Below are positions 1-5,668 of a stretch of 12,940 bases of DNA, piece after piece. The stretch spans positions 1 through 12,940 of the forward strand of contig JAGFXQ010000064.1 of the NCBI GenBank assembly GCA_017861355.1, given 5' to 3'. The stretch comes from Bacillota bacterium (lineage in GTDB: Bacteria > Bacillota > Clostridia > Lachnospirales > Lachnospiraceae). The translations under genes were made by a program, and so were the position numbers. The notes below the pieces were generated by a model that did not search any database, was not told the DNA's origin, and worked only from the letters and a program-made list of their open reading frames with translations. Within the stretch, counting starts at the first letter, position 1, and each line of letters opens with the position of its first letter.

Positions 1-784
1 GACCTTCGAGCAATCCTTTCATGATGTATATGAGATGAAGCCGGATCAGCTTCAGCTGGGATTTCTGAAGGTACTGAGGGGATCGCCGATGGAGGCAGAG
101 AGTAAGGATTTCGGTATCGTATATCGCGACAATCCACCTTATGAGGTACTGTATACGAGACAACTATCCTATGAGGAACTGTTAAAGCTGAAGGGTATCT
201 GTGAGATGGTTGAGGTTTATTATAATAGTGGGCAATTCACGAATGCCATAGGCTATCTGGAGCATTATTATCCGACTCCAATGAAGTTGTATGAAGAGCT
301 TGCCGGTTATTATGAAAGCAAACACATGGACATGCAGGCACATAGCCGAATAAGGCGATATGAACTGCTACTTGATTTCTTCCAGGAGAAGGTACTGAGA
401 TTTGAGGCTGGCTCAGACCATGAGCCGGATCCTAGATCAGATCGTGAAACAGACCGTGAATCAAACTTTTTCCAGGACTATGCATCGGATCATAGTAAGC
501 CGGAAAAGCTTAAACTGTTCGAAGAGATCCTTCTGATGGATCTATTCCTGCGTGAGGACATGAAGAGCAGGCCGCCTTTTGCCATGGATCGAATTCAGAA
601 GAACCATAAGAATCTTTATGATGAGTATCGTCGGGAACAGATCTTAGTTCATATTGAGACCTTTCAGTATGATATTGAAACGTCTGTAAAGAATGGTGAA
701 GTAATGATGAGAGAATCTACGGTGATTTTTAATTACAGTGAGAGGGACCCAATTACAAAATCAGCGACATTAATCAGAAGGTAA
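1..784 (+). CDS. B12-binding/radical SAM protein, DUF4080 C-terminal part (5' end outside window)
   Basis: The reading frame is open from base 2 through the first internal ATG (position 35), so this is the C-terminal 260 residues of a longer protein. The visible part begins TFEQSFHDVYEMKPDQLQLG and continues with GFLKVLRGSPM, which I recognise as the junction between the radical SAM core and the DUF4080 C-terminal domain of cobalamin-binding radical SAM proteins. The [4Fe-4S] CxxxCxxC motif and the B12-binding domain would lie upstream and cannot be seen. The family's substrate is not established to my knowledge. After an aromatic and leucine-rich helical stretch (PPYEVLYTRQLSYEELLKLK) there is a hydrophilic insert, roughly codons 138-166 of the visible part, rich in Asp, Arg, Ser and Glu. 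nth follows after 11 nt, so the two are probably co-transcribed. Family assignment is from remembered motifs only. Confidence 0.75.
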   Translation, partial: TFEQSFHDVYEMKPDQLQLGFLKVLRGSPMEAESKDFGIVYRDNPPYEVLYTRQLSYEELLKLKGICEMVEVYYNSGQFTNAIGYLEHYYPTPMKLYEELAGYYESKHMDMQAHSRIRRYELLLDFFQEKVLRFEAGSDHEPDPRSDRETDRESNFFQDYASDHSKPEKLKLFEEILLMDLFLREDMKSRPPFAMDRIQKNHKNLYDEYRREQILVHIETFQYDIETSVKNGEVMMRESTVIFNYSERDPITKSATLIRR

Positions 785-789
785 GGAGG
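783..789 (+). promoter_or_regulatory. Shine-Dalgarno that fixes a TTG start for nth
   Basis: AAGGAGG lies 6 nt before the TTG at 796 and overlaps the stop codon of the upstream gene. There is no in-frame ATG near this point: the next Met codons fall at residues 14 and 27, where they would remove the conserved N-terminal helix. The TTG start is therefore well supported. Confidence 0.8.
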
Positions 790-795
790 CATAAC

Positions 796-1473
796 TTGAG
801 CAGTCAAAGAACATCAAAGAAAGAGCGGGAAAGAATGGAGCGCATTATTACAGCACTGAACCGTGAATATACGATGGAACATAAGATATTCTTGAATCAT
901 GATTCTCCATGGCAGCTACTGGTAGCGACGATCTTAAGTGCACAATGTACGGATAACCGGGTGAATATTGTTACCAAGGATTTGTTTCAGAAGTATCCGA
1001 CGATTCAGTCGCTCGCGGAGGCCAATCAGGAAGAATTGGAGAAGGATATTCACTCCACCGGATTCTATAAGAATAAGGCGAAGAATATCATCACCTGTGC
1101 TAAAACTCTGGTAGAAAAATATAATGGAGAGGTGCCGAGTGACATTGATGAATTAACAAATCTGGCGGGTGTCGGAAGAAAGACGGCCAATGTTATTCGC
1201 GGGAACATCTATCAGGAACCGAGCATCGTTGTGGATACTCATGTAAAGCGTATCTCGAAGAGACTCGGCTTTACCAAAGAGGAAGATCCGGTTAAAATAG
1301 AATTTGACCTGATGAGGCTGCTACCGAAAGAGCAGTGGATCGCTTACAACATACAGATTATAACGTTAGGTAGGACAATCTGCGTCGCAAGAAATCCGAA
1401 GTGCGAAGAGTGCTTTCTGAGAGACGATTGTATCTATATCAAGCAGAAAAACAAAGAAAGCGGTATAAAATAG
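796..1473 (+). CDS. nth: Endonuclease III (DNA glycosylase/AP lyase)
   Basis: This is a bifunctional base-excision repair enzyme that removes oxidised pyrimidines from DNA and cleaves the abasic site by beta-elimination. Every landmark is present. These are LLVATILSAQCTDNRVN (residues 41-57), the helix-hairpin-helix LAGVGRKTANV with catalytic Lys129, and VVDTHVKRISKRLG with catalytic Asp147. A C-terminal [4Fe-4S] loop has Cys196, 203, 206 and 212 in the canonical C-x6-C-x2-C-x5-C spacing. At 225 aa it is slightly longer than E. coli Nth (211 aa) because of short N- and C-terminal extensions. The usual His-Gly-Arg just before the cluster is Leu-Gly-Arg here. The start is TTG behind a strong SD that overlaps the upstream stop codon, which suggests translational coupling with the DUF4080 gene. 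Confidence 0.96.
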   Translation: MSSQRTSKKERERMERIITALNREYTMEHKIFLNHDSPWQLLVATILSAQCTDNRVNIVTKDLFQKYPTIQSLAEANQEELEKDIHSTGFYKNKAKNIITCAKTLVEKYNGEVPSDIDELTNLAGVGRKTANVIRGNIYQEPSIVVDTHVKRISKRLGFTKEEDPVKIEFDLMRLLPKEQWIAYNIQIITLGRTICVARNPKCEECFLRDDCIYIKQKNKESGIK

Positions 1474-1515
1474 GTAAAAAGATTAAGAATATATAAAAAA
1501 ATCTTGCCTGTTTTC
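1472..1515. terminator. Weak candidate bidirectional terminator between convergent genes
   Basis: The arms AAGATT (1479-1484) and AATCTT (1500-1505) can pair, flanked by AGG (1472-1474) and CCT (1507-1509). The 15-nt loop is A/T-rich. A TTTT run follows on the plus strand, and a TTTTT run follows the stem on the minus strand. The stem is short and AU-rich, so this is only a possible site in the 64-bp gap where nth and the minus-strand gene converge. Confidence 0.25.
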
Positions 1516-1537
1516 ACAAAATATCATAGAATAAACA

Positions 1538-2167
1538 TTACATTTTGTTAGAAAGCGTATACGCTTCAAGCTCCTCGATCAACCTTTCCTTTTCTCTAAT
1601 TTGAGTTTGACGGATTCTTTCTATAAGAGTAGCCGTTTTCAATGGCAGTTCTTGCTTATGATACAACCCAGCCAGTAGCTGATAAGCTTGGGTAACATCA
1701 GTAGAGCATTGAAATATACTGAATTCCAGTACGGCTTGTGACTCCTTCAGATGGCCATGATCATACAGACGCTGTGCCCACTTCTGAAGCATACTTACAA
1801 AGGCAATATAGTTTGTATCATATTCTGACAGAAGATTGAAATTAGCAACACCGTATTCCAGCTTCAAGTCGGTATTGGTCTGGCCGGATAAGTTGACCAT
1901 TTTACGGGCTGCATATTTGCGTATAGTATCACGATAAGAATTGATGGTATCATCTTCACAGTCTTCCATAGGAAGAGATTCCAAGGTGAAGGACAGAAAG
2001 TTTAATTGCGATATGTCCTTGCGGCGGGTTTGGTTCGAATCGCGTTCCTTTTGCCAGAAGAGTTCAAGCGTATCCTTTGATATTTTGCTATTTTTTTTCA
2101 TCTCATAATGTAGCCAAAGGATGAAAATTAGTATTAATACAGATGCTACCGGGATGCCCATTCGCAT
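1538..2167 (-). CDS. Membrane-anchored protein of unknown function with TPR-like helical region
   Basis: I do not recognise a named family. The 209-aa product starts with a single hydrophobic segment (about residues 5-20, IPVASVLILIFILWLHY) followed by Lys residues. This predicts an N-terminal anchor with the bulk of the protein in the cytoplasm or an N-out topology. The segment around residues 36-66 (ELFWQKERDSNQTRRKDISQ, then LNFLSFTLESLP) looks like a conserved motif block. Residues 116-198 are helical with a TPR-like pattern (FVSMLQKWAQRLYDHGHLKE, then AYQLLAGLYHK) and end in a charged coiled-coil-like helix (REKERLIEELEAY). The start ATG has AAAGG upstream (GAAAGGTAGTGA) and is followed by a second in-frame ATG two codons later. 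It is convergent with nth and divergent from a 34-aa membrane protein gene 43 bp away. Possible roles such as scaffold or protein-interaction module are inference only. Confidence 0.72.
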   Translation of the reverse strand: MRMGIPVASVLILIFILWLHYEMKKNSKISKDTLELFWQKERDSNQTRRKDISQLNFLSFTLESLPMEDCEDDTINSYRDTIRKYAARKMVNLSGQTNTDLKLEYGVANFNLLSEYDTNYIAFVSMLQKWAQRLYDHGHLKESQAVLEFSIFQCSTDVTQAYQLLAGLYHKQELPLKTATLIERIRQTQIREKERLIEELEAYTLSNKM

Positions 2168-2186
2168 TCACTACCTTTCAAATAAA

Positions 2187-2215
2187 ATTATAGTAAAAGA
2201 GGTGACAGATATGAA
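2187..2215 (-). promoter_or_regulatory. Candidate sigma-A promoter for the 209-aa membrane protein
   Basis: On the minus strand there is a perfect TATAAT -10 (plus positions 2192 to 2187). A 17-nt spacer separates it from TTCATA (2215 to 2210), a 4/6 match to the -35 consensus. Predicted transcription would start about 13 nt before the ATG, just upstream of the SD. The -35 lies over the first codons of the divergent small gene, so the two transcription units would share this 43-bp gap. Confidence 0.4.
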
Positions 2216-2315
2216 TTTCTACAACAAAAAATCAAAAAGAATTTTTTCAACTGCTATTATCATTATCATAGTATTATCTATGGTTGTTCCCATGGTTCTT
2301 AGTGTCCTTAACTAG
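2211..2315 (+). CDS. Small single-pass membrane protein, 34 aa
   Basis: The open frame extends upstream to 2121 inside the divergent gene, but the likely start is the ATG at 2211, which has AAGAGGTGAC (2197-2206) at good spacing. The product is a basic N-terminus (MNFYNKKSKR) followed by one hydrophobic helix (about residues 11-32, IFSTAIIIIIVLSMVVPMVL) and a short tail SVLN. The positive-inside rule predicts N-in topology. No function can be assigned. Short proteins of this shape (Lys/Arg-rich start, one helix containing a VVP motif) are familiar to me from clostridial genomes, but I cannot name the family. It is divergent from the 209-aa anchored protein. Confidence 0.6.
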   Translation: MNFYNKKSKRIFSTAIIIIIVLSMVVPMVLSVLN

Positions 2316-2413
2316 AAAATGACCATGATTAGTGCATGCAATATAAGGATAGAATGTATGTTGTTTTAAATATACATAATTGCCGCACAAATGTCAACGA
2401 ACGAAAGAATGAC

Positions 2414-2441
2414 TTGAATAATCTCCTGTTTATGTTAAAAT
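2414..2441 (+). promoter_or_regulatory. Candidate sigma-A promoter for the VanW-protein operon
   Basis: TTGAAT (2414-2419) and TAAAAT (2436-2441) are separated by 16 nt, with 4/6 and 5/6 consensus matches. Transcription would start near 2448, giving a leader of about 68 nt before the ATG at 2516. The rest of the 200-bp gap (2316-2515) holds only weak A/T-rich inverted repeats, such as ATGTAT/ATACAT at 2354-2359 and 2372-2377. Confidence 0.5.
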
Positions 2442-2515
2442 AGGAAGAAGTCACATAAAAATACAGAAAGATACACATAATAAATAGATCTAAGTTTTGG
2501 AAAGTGAGGATGAAT

Positions 2516-4084
2516 ATGGGCAGAAAGAAAATTATCTTATCCGCAATTCTTTTGTTGTTGATTTCCTTTTTTTATATCTCAAATAGCGTACATGCATCTG
2601 CTGAAGAGAAGGATAATACAATAGTAAAAGGCGTATTCATAGATGAAGTTGATGTCAGCGGTATGACAAGGGAGCAGGCGAAGGCAGCCGTTTCTGATTT
2701 TGTTGACGGATTAAAGAACAAAGGCGTTGCGATCATGGTTGGCAAAGAAGTAGTCTATACTACCATGGGTGATTTGGGATATCAGATGGAGGAAAATGAT
2801 AACATTGATACCGCTTTAGCTCTTGGAAAAAGCGGAAACCTGATCAAGCGCTATAAAGATATGAAGGATATTGAACAGGGAAGCATTATCTATCCGATTA
2901 CCTTCATATATGATGAAACTAAAATAAAGAATATCGTCTCTGTAGATGTCAGCGCATATAATATAGCTCCGGTCGATGCAACGATTACCAGGAAGAATGG
3001 TAAATTCGTCTATGGTGACCATGTAGTTGGCAGTAAGGTGGATGTGGATGCTACCGTGAAAGCTGTTACCGATGCCATTGATCTGTGGAATCGTCAGGAT
3101 ATTCTGGTAGATGCTGTAGTAGAAGATGACCTTCCGGTCTATACCAAGGATGTGGTAGAACAATGTAATACCGTGCTGGGAACCTATACTACCCAGTATG
3201 CAGATTCTGCGCAGGGAAGAGCAGCGAACCTGGCAAACGGTGCGAGACTGATTAATAATACCGTATTATATCCGGGGGATGAGTTCTCCGCTTACAAAAT
3301 ATTAACTCCTTTTACCGAAGAAAATGGTTACTTTGTTGCGGGAGCATACCTACAGGGCAAGGTAATCGATAGTGTCGGAGGCGGTGCTTGCCAGGTAACC
3401 ACAACCTTATATAATGCAGTACTGCAGGCAGAGCTGGAAGTGGTAGAGCGTCAACCGCATTCCATGACCATCAGCTATGTTGATTTATCTAGAGATGCCG
3501 CAATCGCGGGAACCTATAAGGACTTCAAATTCAAGAACAATACGGATGTTCCTATACTAGTCGAAGCAACTACGAAGGACAGAACTATTACCTTCAAGCT
3601 GTGGGGGAAAGAAACCAGAGATACCGAGAAACGTAAAGTTAAGTATGAGACAAAGGTTCTCTCCGAGACACCTCCGCCGAAGGAAGTGATAACCAAGGAT
3701 CCGACGCAGCCGGAGACTTACCGCAAGGTAACCCAGTCGGCACATACCGGTTATAAGGCTGAGCTTTATAAAGTGGTCTATGAGAACGGTGTGGAAGTAA
3801 GCAGAACATTGGTGAATAAGAGTAATTATTCTGCAGCACCGAAATATACCATCGTCGGAACGAAGAAGGTAGAAGATAAGAAGGACGATACGGACAAGAC
3901 GGATAAGACGGATACCTCGAAAGATATCAAGGACGAAGAGCCTCCGGTATCGGATGAACCACTGGATCCGGCAGCCGCTGAGACAGAAAGTCAATCCTCT
4001 ACACTGAATAATCGCTCTAACCCGGAAGGTCAGGTTCAGGCGGATATCTGGATTGATAACCTGGAGCAAGGCTTCGAAGACTAA
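2516..4084 (+). CDS. Secreted VanW family protein with G5 domain
   Basis: This is a probable cell-wall-associated protein of the YoaR/VanW type. Numbering is from the ATG at 2516 (522 aa). A signal peptide or N-terminal anchor spans residues 1-28 (MGRKKIILSAILLLLISFFY, then ISNSVHASA). Residues about 35-200 match the peptidoglycan-binding-like region that precedes VanW (GVFIDEVDVSGMTREQAKAA). The VanW domain lies at about 218-365, with the hallmark VGGGACQVTTTLYNAVL (conserved Cys292) and ERQPHSM. A G5-like domain follows at about 375-450 (VVYENGVEVSRTLVN), and then a disordered acidic tail with Asp-Lys-Thr repeats. There is no LPXTG. Starts at GTG 2504 and ATG 2510 are also in frame. I prefer 2516 because GAGG (2506-2509) then sits 6 nt upstream. 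VanW accompanies some vancomycin-resistance clusters, but the domain is widespread and no van genes are present here. Confidence 0.88.
   Translation: MGRKKIILSAILLLLISFFYISNSVHASAEEKDNTIVKGVFIDEVDVSGMTREQAKAAVSDFVDGLKNKGVAIMVGKEVVYTTMGDLGYQMEENDNIDTALALGKSGNLIKRYKDMKDIEQGSIIYPITFIYDETKIKNIVSVDVSAYNIAPVDATITRKNGKFVYGDHVVGSKVDVDATVKAVTDAIDLWNRQDILVDAVVEDDLPVYTKDVVEQCNTVLGTYTTQYADSAQGRAANLANGARLINNTVLYPGDEFSAYKILTPFTEENGYFVAGAYLQGKVIDSVGGGACQVTTTLYNAVLQAELEVVERQPHSMTISYVDLSRDAAIAGTYKDFKFKNNTDVPILVEATTKDRTITFKLWGKETRDTEKRKVKYETKVLSETPPPKEVITKDPTQPETYRKVTQSAHTGYKAELYKVVYENGVEVSRTLVNKSNYSAAPKYTIVGTKKVEDKKDDTDKTDKTDTSKDIKDEEPPVSDEPLDPAAAETESQSSTLNNRSNPEGQVQADIWIDNLEQGFED
3890..3916 (+). repeat. Three tandem 9-bp repeats in the VanW protein tail
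   Basis: ACGGACAAG, ACGGATAAG and ACGGATACC follow one another, the last with two changes. They encode the Asp-Lys-Thr repeats of the low-complexity C-terminal tail. Copy number of such in-frame repeats often varies between strains. Confidence 0.7.
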
Positions 4085-4101
4085 CAGAGGGCAAGAAAGG
4101 T

Positions 4102-5097
4102 ATGGACATTACTATGAACCTGGGGAAAGTTCCTGAGACAGTATTAAAACGGTCTGTTCTTAATCAAATATCGCATAGACGTGAGGAAGTACTTGTAGGT
4201 CCCGCGATCGGTGAGGATTGTAGTGTTCTTGCCGTAGCTGAGGATGAAGTGCTTGTGCTTTCTACGGATCCGATTACAGGAACGGTTCAGGATATCGGAA
4301 CTTTAGCAGTTCATATAACAGCCAATGACATTGCCTCCAACGGGGCAGAGGTGATTGGTATTATGCTTACCATCCTGTTGCCGGATGGAACCGCAGAAAC
4401 TGAATTAAGAGGTGCGATGCAGGATATGGAAGCAGCCTGCAAGCAACTGAATATAGAGATTATCGGTGGACACACCGAGATAACCAAAGCCGTTCGTCAA
4501 CCCATCATTACGGTGACCGGAGTTGGTAAGATGAAGCGTAACGAGATGATCAAAACGGCAGGAGCGAAGCCCGGACAGGAAATCGTTATGACAAAATGGG
4601 CTGGTCTGGAAGGCACAGCAATTATTGCAGCATCCAAAGAAGCAGAACTGACAACAAAATATAGTCAGAGCTTCATCGATGGTGCAAAAAAAATGATAGA
4701 ATTTATCTCTGTAGTACCGGAAGCGATGGTCGCACGAGCCAGTGGCGTGACATCGATGCACGATGTCACGGAAGGCGGAATCTTTGGCGCTCTTTGGGAG
4801 ATCGGTGCTGCCTCCAAGGTTGGTATGGAGGTGGATCTAAAGAAGATTCTCCTAAGACAGGAAACCGTTGAAATCTGTGAATTTTATGATATTAATCCAT
4901 ATATGCTGATCTCCAGCGGATGTATGCTGATTGTAACAGATCAGGCAAATTATCTGGTGGATCGTCTCAAAGCAGGTGGAATAGCTGCCGCGGTTATCGG
5001 CCGTATCACGGAAGGTAATGACCGCGTGATCATAAATGAAGACGAAAAACGTTTCTTGGAACCGCCAAAAAGCGATGAGCTTTATAAAGTCATGTAA
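4102..5097 (+). CDS. AIR synthase-related protein (PurM/HypE/SelD/ThiL superfamily)
   Basis: This 331-aa protein belongs to the ATP-binding PurM-like superfamily. The N-terminal AIRS domain (about 33-145) has the phosphate/Mg-binding acidic motif GEDCSV (37-42), STDPITG (54-60), ANDIASNGA (74-82) and GGHTE (122-126). The C-terminal AIRS_C domain (about 155-310) has MHDVTEGG (219-226) and SSGCMLIV. It resembles HypE-like 'hydrogenase maturation factor' annotations, but it lacks the C-terminal Pro-Arg-Ile-Cys tail that carries the thiocarboxamide in true HypE. A hydrogenase function is therefore not supported and the substrate is unknown. It starts 17 nt after the VanW gene and is probably in the same transcript. 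The ATG at 4102 has an awkwardly close AGAAAGG. ATG 4114 (MNLGKVPE) is an alternative start that matches where I expect homologues to begin. Confidence 0.85.
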   Translation: MDITMNLGKVPETVLKRSVLNQISHRREEVLVGPAIGEDCSVLAVAEDEVLVLSTDPITGTVQDIGTLAVHITANDIASNGAEVIGIMLTILLPDGTAETELRGAMQDMEAACKQLNIEIIGGHTEITKAVRQPIITVTGVGKMKRNEMIKTAGAKPGQEIVMTKWAGLEGTAIIAASKEAELTTKYSQSFIDGAKKMIEFISVVPEAMVARASGVTSMHDVTEGGIFGALWEIGAASKVGMEVDLKKILLRQETVEICEFYDINPYMLISSGCMLIVTDQANYLVDRLKAGGIAAAVIGRITEGNDRVIINEDEKRFLEPPKSDELYKVM

Positions 5098-5116
5098 GAG
5101 TTGGAATGACAGTATA

Positions 5117-5165
5117 ATAATTCGTGGGGAAATGAGGGTTTTTCAATCATAAAATCGCGAATTAT
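5117..5165 (+). promoter_or_regulatory. Inverted repeat in the leader of the Lrp/AsnC gene
   Basis: ATAATTCG (5117-5124) and CGAATTAT (5158-5165) are perfect inverted repeats 33 nt apart. In RNA the stem can extend inward by three more pairs (two G-U and one G-C). A TATAAT sequence (5113-5118) overlaps the left arm, but no convincing -35 lies upstream. The site could be an operator for the downstream Lrp-type protein or an mRNA stem. No T-run follows, so it is not a terminator. Confidence 0.35.
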
Positions 5166-5185
5166 CGGTAGAATGGAGGATTAGA

Positions 5186-5668
5186 ATGAGAGAAAAAATC
5201 TTAACTGCAATTGATAAGAACAGTAAGGTGTCAGTTGCTGATTTAGCTATCATGTTAGGAATAACGGAGGAAGAGGTTGCAAATACAATAAAGGAGTTAG
5301 AGGACGAAACCATCATCTGTGGTTACCCGACTCTGATTAATTGGGATAAGGTTCATTGTGAAAGAGTGACTGCCTTAATCGAAGTAAAGGTTACACCACA
5401 GCGTGGTCTCGGATTTGATAAGATTGCAGAACGAATCTATCAGTTTAGCGAGGTTCAATCCGTATATCTGATGAGCGGAGGGTTCGATTTAACCGTTATT
5501 ATCGAAGGCAAGTCAATGAGAGAGGTAGCTAATTTTGTATCAGAGAAGCTTGCGCCAATGGATGCAGTATTAAGTACCGGTACTCATTTCGTGTTAAAGA
5601 AATACAAGGAGCATGGCCTGCCACTCGTTCAAACAAAACATGATGAAAGGATGTTGATTACACCTTGA
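5186..5668 (+). CDS. Lrp/AsnC family transcriptional regulator
   Basis: This 160-aa protein has the standard two-part layout. Residues 1-50 form an N-terminal winged helix-turn-helix (VSVADLAIMLGITEEEVANT, then an IKELEDETIICGY wing). Residues about 62-140 form a C-terminal RAM ligand-binding/oligomerisation domain, including SGGFDLTVIIEG at the usual dimer/ligand-turn position. The family binds DNA as dimers to higher oligomers and senses amino acids. The start ATG follows GGAGGA with 5-nt spacing. Its stop codon overlaps the TTG start of an aminotransferase, so the regulator probably controls, and is co-translated with, that enzyme. The pairing recalls the alaR/alaT-type (yugG/yugH) pair in Bacillus, but the amino acid sensed cannot be read from sequence. 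Confidence 0.92.
   Translation: MREKILTAIDKNSKVSVADLAIMLGITEEEVANTIKELEDETIICGYPTLINWDKVHCERVTALIEVKVTPQRGLGFDKIAERIYQFSEVQSVYLMSGGFDLTVIIEGKSMREVANFVSEKLAPMDAVLSTGTHFVLKKYKEHGLPLVQTKHDERMLITP

Noticed and set aside
2121..2210. Upstream extension of the 34-aa small protein to 64 aa
   Set aside because: The extra 30 codons lie largely inside the divergent gene, have no SD, and read as non-membrane sequence unlike a small-protein N-terminus. The SD and ATG at 2211 are better.
2335..2367. Terminator after the 34-aa gene (CATGCA/TGTATG then TTGTTTT)
   Set aside because: There are only 6 pairs including a G-U, with a 14-nt loop and an interrupted T-run. It is too weak to call.
3557..4069. 170-aa minus-strand frame opposite the VanW gene
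   Set aside because: It is antisense to a protein with clear VanW and G5 motifs. The composition (Arg/Leu/Cys/Ile-rich) is that of a mirror frame and no SD is seen.
2516..4084. VanW gene as part of a vancomycin-resistance cluster
   Set aside because: No vanA/H/X/R/S-type genes are present, and VanW domains are common in clostridial surface proteins.
4102..5097. Assignment of the AIR-synthase-like gene as hypE
   Set aside because: The C-terminus lacks the Pro-Arg-Ile-Cys tail needed by HypE, and no hydrogenase maturation genes are nearby.
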